In this document: positions 7,987-17,887 of the stretch, one piece after another
Layout of the letters: each line of letters starts with the position of its first letter
Position numbering within the stretch: position 1 is the stretch's first letter
Notes under the pieces: generated by a model
What the model saw: the letters and a program-made list of their open reading frames with translations, nothing else
Database searches by the model: none
What the model was told of the DNA's origin: nothing
Translations under genes and position numbers: made by a program
NCBI GenBank assembly: GCA_036897095.1
Contig: JAYMSP010002651.1
Span: 1 to 23,084 of the forward strand
Direction of reading: 5' to 3'
Source of the DNA: Plantago elongata
Taxonomy: Eukaryota > Streptophyta > Magnoliopsida > Lamiales > Plantaginaceae
Length of the DNA: 23,084 bases

Positions 7987-8352
7987 TCAATGTATAACGC
8001 TAAGTATTAAAATGAATGTACGGAGTGAAATAAGACAACTCATTCGGTACACAAGAATGGCAAGTGCCGTGTCAGTGCATGGATGATGGTTGGAAGTGGT
8101 ACCTCTCCTATTCATGAAAATGAAGGGTCTTAGAGGATGCTCCACAAGATCGCGGAGATCGGGACGGCGAAACTTCTTCGAACCGAATGGAACACCAATA
8201 ATCTCATCGAGTGTTGCCACGTCATCAGCAATGTAGTCGAACACCTCATCCGAGTTCCATTCAATGGGTTGATTCGAACTGGAAGATGCCATTAGAGATG
8301 TTGTTTTGTTTTTGCTGAAACGTGTTGTGGAAGAAATATGAATAGTTGCCAC
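7987..8352 (-). CDS. Unrecognised first exon (MASSSSNQPIEW..)
   Basis: An open minus-strand frame; the likelier start is the ATG at 8292, giving MASSSSNQPIEWNSDEVFDY, then VATLDEIIGVPFGSKKFRR and RPFIFMNRRGTTSNHHPCT. An earlier ATG at 8352 adds 20 residues. It is acidic first and basic later. The useful part probably ends near YRMS (about 8040), before an intron running to the PB1-like exon about 150 bp away, so both could belong to one gene. No signal peptide or membrane span is visible and I do not recognise the family. Confidence 0.35.
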   Translation of the reverse strand: MATIHISSTTRFSKNKTTSLMASSSSNQPIEWNSDEVFDYIADDVATLDEIIGVPFGSKKFRRPDLRDLVEHPLRPFIFMNRRGTTSNHHPCTDTALAILVYRMSCLISLRTFILILSVIH

Positions 8353-8877
8353 TTCTTGTTGGTTAAATAGATAATGAATGAGTGTGAGTAATTTGAAGGG
8401 TTATGCAATGAATGGACACGTTACTTGAGTTGCACCATGCAACGGTTATTCATTGTGGCAAGATGTAAGATTCTTGGAATGAAATTAAAGTGGTTCATGT
8501 ATTTGTGCAAGGGCTCATGTATGTGTAGAAAGCCAATGCTGCATTACACTGTGCCAAAAATCGAATTAAAATTTGTGCAAAGTGAAGGGATTGAATTGTA
8601 ATATGGTGGTAGTAAGAAAATGTGTAACAAGTAGTGGTGGTAAAAAGTTATCTATAAATAAGATGCTCAAATACTTGTACACTACATCAACATACCCAAA
8701 CCTTCAAGAAACATTGCAGTGGTGTTCATTCATAAAGGTTCCATTTTATAAATGATTTCATAATGTACTAATGTAGATTAACACTATCTTCATGTTGCAT
8801 GGTAGTGATTACATACACGTACTACCTTGATGTTTCTAACTTAGTATTAGTTCTTTTACATTAGCAATCAAGAGAAC
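8353..8877. other. Intergenic stretch, no gene seen
   Basis: This divergent spacer lies between the minus-strand exon at 8292/8352 and the plus-strand Myb/SANT-like gene. Only a short, low-quality open frame (8573-8755) lies in it. Promoters of both neighbours probably sit here, but no clear TATA box stands out. Confidence 0.4.
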
Positions 8878-9885
8878 ATGCAATCTTCACCAACAGAAAG
8901 CCGCAAGAAAGATGGTTATTCCCATGTGGTCAGGTTTGGACGAGCTTTTGCGAAGGGATTTTCGTGGAGGAGCTTTCTAATTATGCCAAAACTATAGGAT
9001 TCCCTATCCCCATTAGTTCTGTTGCACTTGACGTAGCTCGGCATAGATTAAACTCGATTGTAAATTGTTTTAGCAAGGACAATGTTATGAAAAGATACAA
9101 AATGTTGAAGGATCGCCACGACCAATTCTCTTCGATCATCTCGTTGCATGGTGTCTACTATGACCGAGCTCAAAATATCCTTCATTGCGACCGAGAGCGT
9201 TGGGAAATTATCCAACGGGTATAGTTACTTTCCTTCGCTCCACGAAATATATGATAATTAAATTATGAACTTATACAACTACCACCTCGTATGATGATTA
9301 TGTTGTACTAATAATTGTGCTACGTAGGATTACAATTACGGTGCCGCATACCGCATTCAAGGAGAGTCGAATTGGGAGAATTTGTGTTTCATTTTCGGTA
9401 AACCCGAGTCAGACATTGAAGATGACTTGGATGCAAATTCAACGGGTATTCCTGTGATAGCTATAAGTTCTTCTGTTGATGTAACTCCCCCAAAACCAAA
9501 GAAGACGTTTGGTAGGCGCTTGTTCGAAGGTATAATGGGAAAAAATGTTGAACCAAATGCATTTCGTAATCCCATTGCAAGGAGAATAAATAATGATAGA
9601 GTTGCGGGTAATCCTCAATGGGTTATCGATGCAAATCCGCTACCGGCTAGGCATTCAAGCTTCCACAAGCAATACAATTTCAATAGAGATGCTTTTAGCT
9701 CCACATCGAGACTAGCTGAACCGGGGCCGGAGGCACACTCACCCATTCCTAATTCGAGTTTTAATAACCCTTGGTATGATAAGTGGCCCTTACACGAGGG
9801 TGAATGTTACATGCCATTCCAAAACACTGAAGGCTCTGCTAATGTTGGGGATTGGGCTGGATCATCAAGCAGTCATCCTATCTAG
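8878..9885 (+). pseudogene. Myb/SANT-like DNA-binding protein, two exons, one frameshift
   Basis: Exon 1 (8878-9218) carries VWTSFCEGIFVEELSNYAKT and, later, FSKDNVMKRYKMLKDRHDQF and HCDRERWEIIQR. Exon 2 (9328-9885) continues DYNYGAAYRIQGESNWENLC then FIFGKPE. The order WT...E.L, v..r...Lk.....f.., vW........YR......Y.LC.IFG is the plant Myb/SANT-like (Myb_DNA-bind_3) fold seen in L10-interacting MYB-type and Harbinger-associated proteins. The C-terminal 150 residues are Pro/Ser/Asn-rich and probably disordered. Both splice sites are canonical and in phase. The best ATG (8878, MQSSPTESRKKDGYSHVV) is one base out of frame with the Trp of the domain, so a 1-bp indel near 8925-8935 has broken it. 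Otherwise 271 codons are clean, so it is the youngest-looking gene of the cluster. Confidence 0.6.
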
Positions 9886-10689
9886 GCTAAAGTACTGTTA
9901 TGAATGCTTATTTAGGGTTTGTAGATGTATACCCTAGCATTTGGTACGAGGTATGTGTGTGAAGAAGAAAAACTACAATGTTTCTTGCTTTGTTAAACTT
10001 GTTTTAGTTGGACATTAAATTGAGTATTAAGGTTCAACCATTTGTTGCAGCCTAATATTGTGTTTTGTCAACTTTATATAAGAATGGTCAATAGTAGTAT
10101 GATTGATCAAGTCTAGCCATTTGCTTTTGGAAGGCAAAGTTTGCGGGAGTGTGAAGGCTTTAGTGCATGTTGTTTTCTTTCCTTCGCCTCATCATGACAA
10201 TGCACCATTTGTTGAGTGTAGTGAATAATATTTTTACCTTTCCAATGAACCTATGTTGTTTCCATTGGGAATGTTCACACGAGTGGCACGGCAGCAACAA
10301 AGCTGAAGGAATCATGCAGTGTGATTGAACAAGTCACCTTTTGCATTGTGTTGGATAAGTTATAGCCTTCCATCCAATCATGTATAATACTAGGCATTTT
10401 TCACACCATGTACGTATTTTCGATGAAATATGATGTACTCATTTCGTATATGCGTTATGTTGTTATTTCGAATATATCGATTCATATTTTTATGAAAATG
10501 AAAGTACGAAAACAAAATACCATACGTATTGTATTGATAATACGCAATGCGAAAAATATCTACCATGATGGAGTGTTGATTGTAGACAAAAACAAAATAC
10601 TACTTTGTTGAAGAATCTTATAAATACAACATCCCTTCACTTCTCCAAATCAACCTCATGGGCATTTGTAATATTACTCTTCCCACTTC
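9886..10689. other. Intergenic stretch, no gene seen
   Basis: About 800 bp of AT-rich DNA: the 3' flank of the Myb/SANT-like gene and the 5' flank of the unknown gene. A reading frame at 10408-10611 is AT-rich (Ile/Met/Lys) and looks spurious. Confidence 0.45.
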
Positions 10690-11281
10690 ATGGCAAACAT
10701 TGATCCCCTACCGCAACATTATTATCATTTCCAAGATGGCACCCCTTGGTGTGAGACTTGCAATGAAGTATTTGTCAATAGCCTTTGGAACTATCTTTTG
10801 TATAATCCAATTCACACTTACCTAGATTGTTATAAACCCGAAGCAATTGAGGATGCTATTGCAAAAGTGAACGTCAAGGTTTTTATGTCATAGGAGTTTA
10901 CTTTTGAAGATGGCGAACATCAATTCGAGCTTCTATTCAATCGTTTTCGTTGTTTTGGATACGTATTGAAATCAGGTTGTGTACGATGGTCATCGGATAA
11001 CAACACTATCATGATTATTGATTTAGGCTTGTTCAATCAAACTGTGCAGGTAATGGTGTTTGTTGTCTCGTGATGTTGTATGGATTTGCTATTATTTTTA
11101 CACATATATACTGAACGTTTATGTCATGTAGATTGACCCAATGACGAAGGCGTACGCATACAATAGTGATCCGAATTGGAGTGCATTCATGACCCTATTC
11201 GGAACTTATGAGAATTATGTCGATAACTTGGTTAAGCAATCAAGACTTGTTCCGTATGGCGGCTGGGTTGCTGGCAACTAA
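10690..11281 (+). pseudogene. Unrecognised two-exon gene with one nonsense codon
   Basis: Exon 1 (10690-11049) starts MANIDPLPQHYYHFQDGTPW then CETCNEVFVNSLWNYLLYNP, meets TAG at 10891-10893 after VNVKVFMS, and continues EFTFEDGEHQFELLFNRFRC to LFNQTVQ. A GTAATG..CATGTAG intron (11050-11131) leads in phase 0 to exon 2 (11132-11281), IDPMTKAYAYNSDPNWSAFM to GGWVAGN and TAA. The result is about 170 residues, with a CETC pair and WCETC..F near the N-terminus, high aromatic content, and no membrane span or signal peptide. The TAG would be CAG (Gln) or TGG (Trp) before a single transition. The frame is otherwise open and the splice sites match, so this was a real gene. No family recognised. Confidence 0.5.
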
Positions 11282-11672
11282 TATTGAATTTGAATTTTAA
11301 CACTACTAATTTCCTAGATTTATTTTTTGATCATTAATTTATTTTCGTACACGCATGACCATCCTATGCGAAATAACTATTGTATATTACGGGTAGCGTG
11401 ACACTTTCAATAATTTTAAAATACTATGGTCATGGAATATAGTTGGAACCGTAGGTTATATTGTAATTCAGAAATCATCATATGAGCAACAATAACCACC
11501 TTGGAAGAAATGCATTCTTGCTAATGGACCTATTTCCAATAGGTAACATTGATTAACGGCCTCCCTGCTGCTTCTTCAATTCTGTCTATATATATGACAA
11601 CATAAAAAATCACTTTAACACACAAGCACTTGCACTTGCACAGTTTTGGATTCCGATCGTTGATCATCAATA
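11282..11672. other. Intergenic stretch, no gene seen
   Basis: AT-rich spacer between the unknown gene and the REM gene. A TATATATGACAACATAAAAA stretch near 11587-11606, about 80 bp before the REM start codon, is a possible TATA region. Confidence 0.35.
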
Positions 11673-13134
11673 ATGAGCATGGGGCACGAGTTGAGGAAGT
11701 TGTACATGGCAATCGTCCAGCCATCGAGGCCATACGAGGTAAGATAACGAACATCCTCTCACGTTGAATATGCTCTTCTATTTTCTTTAAGTAATTGTTT
11801 TCTTGATCGAAAGATCGATTAATTGAAAACTCATATGTCATGCCTTGTTGGCAGAGAATTCCAAAGGATTGGTGTCACCTTTACGATCATATGGATCCGA
11901 TTGATGAAGTGGAAGTTGAAGTGCATGGCGTAAATGGTACAAGAACCATGACAGTGCAATGTGTTGAGAATGAAATCAGGCTTTGCGATGGTTGGACATA
12001 ATTTGTTGAATTCCATTCGCTCCGGTGGGGGGACTTCATCTTTTGTGAGTTCCGCCCGCCAAAAACAATGGTAATGACCATATATGGTGGGGATAATTGA
12101 TTGAAGCCGTTCCCGACCCCTCCTACAACAAATGTTAAGGTCGAGAATGTGTCGGATAGTGATGACCAAGGCTTCAATGAATTACACATTAATGAAGGGC
12201 CATCACGTAAGAATCATCTAAAATATGATGTACTCAGTCAGATAGTTGCTTAAAATCAATTTGAACGTATGTAGTTTCTATTCTTTTCCTTGTGTTTAGG
12301 TGGTAGGGAATTCTCCCAAGGAACGACAGATGCGGAGGGATATGTTTTTACTACTTCGATGGAATCTAGTTGGGACGACTCTGAAGATTCGAATTATGAC
12401 ATTCCGAAGGAGGCACAAAAAGGTTCGAGTTCGAAGGGAAAACTTTCCAAGTTTTTCGGATGAGGTAATTTAGAAACAACCCCTTCCATTTCTGCATTTC
12501 ATTGTGTCCTGTCATTGTGTCTTGTATTCGAAGTGTTTTGGCTAGTCTGTTCATTCTTGTTTGTTTGATTGATTAGGTTCTTAATCTGGCAAGAATTTTG
12601 AAGTGGGGGAGTCGAGGAGGAAGGCTAGCAAAGGGAAAGAAAAGTGTGATGGCGGTGGTAGGGAGATGAAGCCGAACGTGACAAGAAAGAGAAAATGTAT
12701 TCCGAGGGCTAATTGTGAACCTTACCAACGTGCCAAAGACTTTCAGTGTGCTGGCATCAAAGCTGTAGTCATTTTTCAACCAAGCTATGTTGGTGGATGG
12801 TTTCGTGTGGTAAGTAATCGAGTCTTCAAGTGAATTTCACGATTCGGTACTCGAACAATGATTTCATTTCATTATTGTGTAATAGGTGCTTCCGCAAGGA
12901 TTTGCAACAACTATGCTGAAGGAGGGATCTAATATTCCCATCACTTTGAGGCTAACTAATCACTTCGATGCAGACATTAAAGTTGCTTTGTGGAAAAAGT
13001 ACTCAAAGATCTACAATGGATGGGAGTATGTCCTCACTCAGAGTGGCCTAACTGTTGGTGATGCTTTTGCTCTTGAGGTTGATGTCGATGATCCTCATTT
13101 TTGGTATTTGCATCCATTCTACAAACAAGGTTGA
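11673..13134 (+). pseudogene. REM-type transcription factor with two B3 domains, four nonsense codons
   Basis: Five exons join in consistent phase: 11673-11738, 11855-12206, 12300-12464, 12577-12809 and 12886-13134. B3 domain 1 spans exons 1-2: LRKLYMAIVQPSRPYE, RIPKDWC, then LCDGWT-stop-FVEFHSLRWGDF and IFCEFRPP. Exon 3 is an acidic Ser-rich linker (SMESSWDDSEDSNYDIPKE). B3 domain 2 spans exons 4-5: FQCAGIKAVVIFQPSYVGGW, VLPQGFATTMLKEG, YNGWEYVLTQSGLTVGDAFA, LEVDVDDPHFW. Plant REM proteins bind DNA in the nucleus through tandem B3 folds. In-frame stops are TAA 11999-12001, TGA 12098-12100, TGA 12461-12463 and TAA 12582-12584. Each can come from CAA or CGA by one C-to-T change. No frameshift is seen, and the last exon (83 codons) is clean. 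The coding frame is otherwise preserved over about 350 codons. Confidence 0.75.
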
Positions 13135-13684
13135 TCATGGAAGATTGGTGGTCATGTTAATTTGGTAGTTCATGATAGTAGTGTATTTGTTATCATTGTG
13201 GTTTCTAAGTTTAGTTGCTAAACCGGATCGTGATTGTTTTGTGTTCAACAATAATCGAGCTACGCATGCAAAGTAGTAATCATTGTAACGGTGTATGTTT
13301 GGAATCTTTCATTTCTATTCTCTCATGTAACAAGCACTACTGTTTTCTTGCATTAATATTTGGATTCATGAACTTGAAAGCCTCCCCCCCCCCCCCCCCC
13401 CCCATGCCATTGGCATTAACAATTTCTAGTTCCCATGTTGTCATTGTCACTGTATATTGTCTATCAACACGAGGCTTCAAACACAACACGAGCAAACCTT
13501 GGTGCAAATACAAGTTCAATCAAGAACAGCTGGAGTTCAAACAATGAAATCAAATGGAACAAAAACATGATGTATAACTCAAACACATCATGCTTCATCA
13601 ACTCATATGCCACACTAAATGACAGTACTCCCATCCTAGTATATTACATAATATGAAAAACTTCAAAGTTCAAAATCTAGCATT
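13135..13684. other. Convergent intergenic stretch with poly-C run
   Basis: The 3' flanks of the plus-strand REM gene and the minus-strand Myb/SANT ORF face each other here. The reading frames overlapping 13215-13656 contain the poly-C run or are low quality; no gene seen. One end of the Harbinger element should lie in this stretch but I could not find it. Confidence 0.45.
13384..13403. repeat. Run of 20 C residues
   Basis: Uninterrupted homopolymer, preceded by CCT. Its true length is uncertain in any assembly. Confidence 0.9.
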
Positions 13685-14936
13685 TCACAATTTGGTCAGT
13701 TCCACCTTCACATACTCCTCACGATCCTCTTCCAATAGTGAGTAGAAGTGCTCCAACTTGCCCTTACCTATTGCTATAATATCCCCGACCATGATTCGGT
13801 CTCTTGTTGGAAGATTCTCATATTTTTTAAGCTCATTGTCTAGCCCGTCAATACGACTAGTCCTCAAGTCTTTCCCATCTTCTCCAACTGTGGGTACCGG
13901 TGGAGGTCCAACAATTGCCTTTATTTGATCCACCAACTAAGTACCCAGATCACCAACTGTTCTGCGTCTTCGCTTACTTACTCCGGTGTTAGATCCATCA
14001 CCATGATTGCTGCTTGTCTCCACCAATCCCTCTTCGTTCAGACTAAGAGAATCCTGAACAATGGACTTGTATTTAACACTAGCTAGAATCTTCTTCACAG
14101 CAGATTGGAAATCAACGGCCTTGCTCTCGGTTGCTTGATCCGTCCCAAATATGTCAGCCCATTCATCGAAAAACTCCCACGACTTCTTCCTCTTATGCAA
14201 CATAAGTGTACCGTGTTTCTAGCAGATATGATCATAAGAGTAAACAAGTCAACTGCATATCGTTATTAATCAATAACAAGTACTAGTTCAACATCATCTA
14301 AACAACATTACAGACTTTTATTACATTATTTTGTCCTCCCGTTTCTTGTCAGTTACCATGAAATGAATACAAAAACTCAAACAGGAGTTATGTGAACTAA
14401 CCTTGCACGCGTCTTTCCAAACTTCGGGATCACAACCAAACTTCTTATTCACATCGCACCATCCAGTTCCACTCTTACTTTTCACTTCTAGAGTTCCAGA
14501 AAATTGTTTTTCGCCAAGTCTTCACATGATTCATGATATTCCCCTCCGTTAGCTTCGTAGCTGGGTAAGCAGTCTTCATGTGAGAAAGCATACAAGGCCA
14601 CCCTGTCTTCTTGAAGCCTTGAGGTGATTTGTGACCGGCTAATTTCGCAACTTTCATGGCTTCAAGAAGCTCTACTTCCTCGACATGACTCCATTTGTAA
14701 TAGTTAGGATTCTTATTCTCTTCAATCTCTTCACGGATGCTTTGAGTCGTGGCGTCATCATCACGAAGGGGAGAGTTTTGGTTTCCCCTTCCACATCCTG
14801 ACTCGTTAAGATGCTGAGATGAGTTCACTTGAGTCCGTGTGTAATAGCTATCTGATCCACCTTGAGTAAAACCATCGTCACTTCCTACATCACACCACAT
14901 GCCCAGCATTGGATCATAGTATCTACCTCCATCCAT
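13685..14936 (-). pseudogene. PIF/Harbinger ORF1: Myb/SANT-like DNA-binding protein, broken
   Basis: Minus strand, ATG at 14936 (MDGGRYYDPMLGMWCD..). The domain runs YYKWSHVEEVELLEAMKVAK, then GHKSPQGFKKTGWPCMLSHM, IMNHVKTWRKT. A 1-bp frameshift at about 14501-14510 follows, then FSGTLEVKSKSGTGWCDVNK and KKFGCDPEVWKDACK to the donor at 14401. Exon 2 (from 14218) gives KHGTLMLHKRKKSW, EFFDEWADIFGTDQATES and a basic SKRRRR patch. It then meets TAG at 13937-13939 and reads on to LEEDREEYVKVELTKL. This is the standard companion of Harbinger transposases: it binds the terminal repeats and carries the transposase into the nucleus. Both the frameshift and the stop (probably CAG to TAG) disable it. 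It lies downstream of, and in the same direction as, the transposase. Confidence 0.78.
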
Positions 14937-15141
14937 TCTCTGAAACTAGGAAAATAAAATTACAAATCTAAAATAGAAGCATTCATATCAAAAAGGGCAA
15001 CAATACTCTATCAAGGTAAAGACGATATCATCATGAATCATGAACTTGAAACTGAAATTAATCATTCAGACAACAATAATATCACAACAAATACAATACA
15101 TGTAAACACCAAACAACTTAATACACTACGGAGCTGTAACA
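14937..15141. other. Spacer between Harbinger ORFs
   Basis: 205 bp of AT-rich DNA between the 3' end of the transposase and the start of ORF1. It should hold the transposase poly(A) region and the ORF1 promoter; no distinct motif seen. Confidence 0.4.
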
Positions 15142-16513
15142 TCAAGTTCTCAACGCTCTCCAACGACTAAACATGATCGTTGCCATAATGTCACGCAATG
15201 CAACCCATGTCGGCTCCTCCAGCTGGAGCTGGTCAATGTACACAGGGGGTGGTGGTTCCTCATGCCGAGCTCTTCTCGCAGGGGGCTCATCATCTTCATC
15301 TGACGAATCTTCCTCATCCAATAAGTCATCGGGAGATTGATTTCGGAGGAAGTTGTGTAACAAACAACAAGCAAGAATAATGTGATTTTGTGTGTCAATA
15401 GAGTAGGAGGGAGAACGCAATATTCCGAATCGTTTCTTTAGCATGCCCCATGTATGTTCGATCACATTACGTGCCGAGGCATGCTTTAGGTTGAAGTACT
15501 CCTCTTTTGTTAACGGTCTTCTATCCCCTCGTTCCCACTCTTGCAGATGGTATCGAGTTTTACAATAAGGGGCCAAGAAATCAGGGCATTGCCATAACCA
15601 GAGTCAACGAGGTAATAGTTTCCTGCATAATGAAATTGCTATTCAGTTACAATGGGAGTAATGTTTGTACTTGTGTCATGTACTCCCTATTGAAACACTA
15701 TTTCACAGATCACCTTCAAGTATTAGTAGAGTTGCCCCTTCATCCTCGTGATTGCATCTCGCAGTATCTTCCCATCAGCCGCAGATCCTTCCCATCCGGT
15801 AAGCACATATATAAATCTCATTCTCCAATCACATACACCTAGGACATTGATTGCAATGCTTCCCTTCCGACTTCTATACCAACATTGCCGGGACCTACTC
15901 ATTGTGGCATCAACATAACTCCCATCCAAAGCACTAAGGCAGCCCTAAAAGGAAGTGAGTCATTTTAATAATCAACACTGCATTACAAACCCAAACATAC
16001 TAATCATACTTCAAATAATCTACCTTGAAGTGCTTCCAAGGCTCTTCACTACATTCTGAAGTGATGGGCTCAGGCTTCGCTATGAGGAAAGGGTGCAATT
16101 GCAATATTGCTTTCAGAATCTCATGAAAATAAACACTTATTGTGTGCCCGGATCTTTCAAAAGCGAATATTCAACCTATTCTTTGCGTGATGCCCTACAA
16201 TCACAAGAAAACTAGCAACCATTTCCATCACGGATACATGCTTACTCTGAACTAAACCACAGAATGTGCTAAACAATGAACAAAGATCATTAAATGGCCC
16301 TCTCTCCATTCTCAAAACATTCTTGCAGTTTGTATCACTCTCTAAGCACAACCGAGACAAGAACTCAAACAGCCTAGGCTCCTTCAACTTAATCGAGTAC
16401 CGTATTGGACCATTACGCATACCCCCTAAACGACGTCGATGGGTTTTCACGTAATACCAAATCACCATAATAACCACAACCACTCTCCTACGGTAGGCAG
16501 CAGCTGGATCCAT
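15142..16513 (-). pseudogene. PIF/Harbinger DDE transposase (HARBI1-like), broken
   Basis: Minus strand. Exon 1 (16513-16024) gives CKNVLRMERGPFNDLCSLFS, VSVMEMVASFLVIVGHHAKN, NRLNIRF, a 1-bp frameshift in a T run near 16170, then ERSGHTISVYFHEILKAI. Exon 2 (15944-15714) holds CLSALDGSYVDATMSRSR, RKGSIAINVLGVCDWRMRFI and GWEGSAADGKILRDAI, with TAA at the Y-stop-YLK position near 15721. Exon 3 (from 15622) gives NYYLVDSGYGN, a frameshift near 15588, then FLAPYCKTRYHLQEWERGD and SARNVIEHTWGMLKKRFGIL. The DDE triad appears as LDGSYVD, YYLVDSGY and NVIEH. The acidic C-terminus ends FSRWRALRT. The enzyme would cut and paste the element at TWA sites; at least three lesions inactivate it. Confidence 0.85.
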
Positions 16514-17242
16514 AAATCTATTACCCCAATGAACGAAACAACGGTTAAAGCCAAATCATTGCTATTACTATTTCAATTACCATCTTCATCATCACAATAC
16601 ATCATCATTTCACAATTTCATCCACACTGAAACATAATACAACATGCCATCCACAACAATTCACAAATCAGAAACGTCCACAAATATGTCATATAATCGA
16701 ATCTTTCAGTCCGTAACACTATAGCACTACACCAATTACTGTACGCACATCATTACATTCACAATGTAGATAAGATAAAAGAAATACAATTCACCATTGA
16801 AATTTCAACAACAACCAAACATAATATAACATGATATCCCAATCAATTCACAAAAAAAAAACCGCAACAAACACACGATTTGATGACATAGAAACCCTAA
16901 CAATGTGTCAATCAATTGACTCACTTCAGTCGATTCACACAGCCGATATAACAAATACAATGCATCATTGCAATTGACATAATAACAAACAATGTCAAGA
17001 TCATTACTCACCGGAATTGAAGTCGTCAAGCACTCACAGATCACCCCCAAATCGAACTCTATCTTTCAACAAACGAGAACATCATCAATTGGCTTTCAAT
17101 CTAAACCCGATCTACTGTGCAAATTGTGCTTTATATACTGCAAATTTCGTCAATGCTGCTACAGTGCAACCGAATTAGACTTCGTCTCATTTTCTTCCAC
17201 GCTAATTTGCCTGGAAATTCCCTCAAACATGAACAGTAATAC
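16514..17242. other. 5' region of the transposase, no gene seen
   Basis: AT-rich non-coding DNA with a weak direct repeat: AAACATAATACAACATG near 16630 and AAACATAATATAACATG near 16817, each followed by a CAATTCACAAA-like word. It probably includes the transposase promoter and one end of the element. Confidence 0.4.
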
Positions 17243-17312
17243 CCACATTGACAATCCCTGGTATATGGTGGAGCTAGAAAGTGGGAATTGTGCAAGGGAT
17301 TGTCAATTGTGG
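17243..17312. repeat. Inverted repeat CCCACATTGACAATCCCT / AGGGATTGTCAATTGTGG
   Basis: Arms at 17243-17260 and 17295-17312 pair over a perfect 12-bp core (TTGACAATCCCT/AGGGATTGTCAA) plus a few flanking bases. The loop is 34 bp. The core word also occurs as the palindrome at 5895-5912. Confidence 0.7.
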
Positions 17313-17857
17313 AAAATCTTTGCATTCTGATTGGTCCAAAAAATAGTGTGTTATTGGAAAAAGATTACCAGAATTAAACATGTGGGAGCAATTAATATAG
17401 TATATATAAAAATTACCGGCCATTTAGTATGTGTAAGAAGGAAACATAAGTTGATTCTTATGCATTTGATTAGTTTTGATTCTACAATGGAAAAATGAAT
17501 CTTCATTCAATTTTGATGCAGCTAAAATATAGGATGATAGGGATTTGGGATGTTAAAGGCTAAGTGCCAGTGGATATAATGAAAATAAAATGGGCTTAGT
17601 TAATTAATTAATCTACAAATAAAAAGGATCACATAATATATAAAAAAAATGTAGCTTATCTTTTTCAAATTTATCTTTCTTAAAAGTAGTTTATATAAAT
17701 AAATAGATCAATTCAAAAAATATATATAAAAAGTAGTAGATCTAATAATAAGATAGTAAATTGATTTCGTTTATATAAGTTAAGATTGAGAAACATAAAA
17801 TAAAATAAAATAAAAAGTTGAGAATGAAGGAGTATTTGATTTGAGTTTATAAAATAA
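17313..17857. other. AT-rich intergenic stretch, no gene seen
   Basis: Very AT-rich with TATATAAA-type words and short ATAAAATAAAATAAAATAAA repetition near 17795-17815. No coding signal. Confidence 0.45.
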
Positions 17858-17887
17858 CTAGTACTAACCCGTGACGTGTGTCACGGG
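17858..17887 (-). mobile_element. Helitron-like 3' terminus (hairpin plus CTAG)
   Basis: On the minus strand CCCGTGAC-ACAC-GTCACGGG forms a perfect 8-bp hairpin, followed after TTAGTA by CTAG and then T. A GC-rich hairpin six bases before CTAG, inserted next to T, is the Helitron 3' end rule (CTRR, A/T target). The 5' TC end would lie at higher coordinates. A TC preceded by A exists at 17923, which would give only a 66-bp relic, so the true 5' end is open. No Rep/helicase gene lies in the window. Confidence 0.5.

Larger units (their letters stand above)
13685..16513 (-). mobile_element. Autonomous-type PIF/Harbinger element, coding core (ends not found)
   Basis: The adjacent co-oriented transposase (15142-16513) and Myb/SANT ORF1 (13685-14936) are the two genes that define an autonomous PIF/Harbinger element. 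Terminal inverted repeats and a 3-bp TWA duplication were searched for by eye in 13135-13684 and 16514-17860 and not found. The given limits are those of the genes only. Confidence 0.7.

Noticed and set aside
11999..12584. Stop-codon readthrough or recoding in the REM gene
   Set aside because: Different stops (TAA and TGA) at four places, with no conserved context, point to decay; a recoding system would be expected to use one stop type or a recurrent signal.
13384..13403. G-quadruplex on the minus strand from the 20-base G run
   Set aside because: It could fold, but a lone homopolymer next to no promoter is better explained as slippage and may be an assembly artefact.
15507..15842. Plus-strand open frame opposite the transposase
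   Set aside because: It is a shadow of the DDE exons on the other strand, spanning an intron of the real gene.
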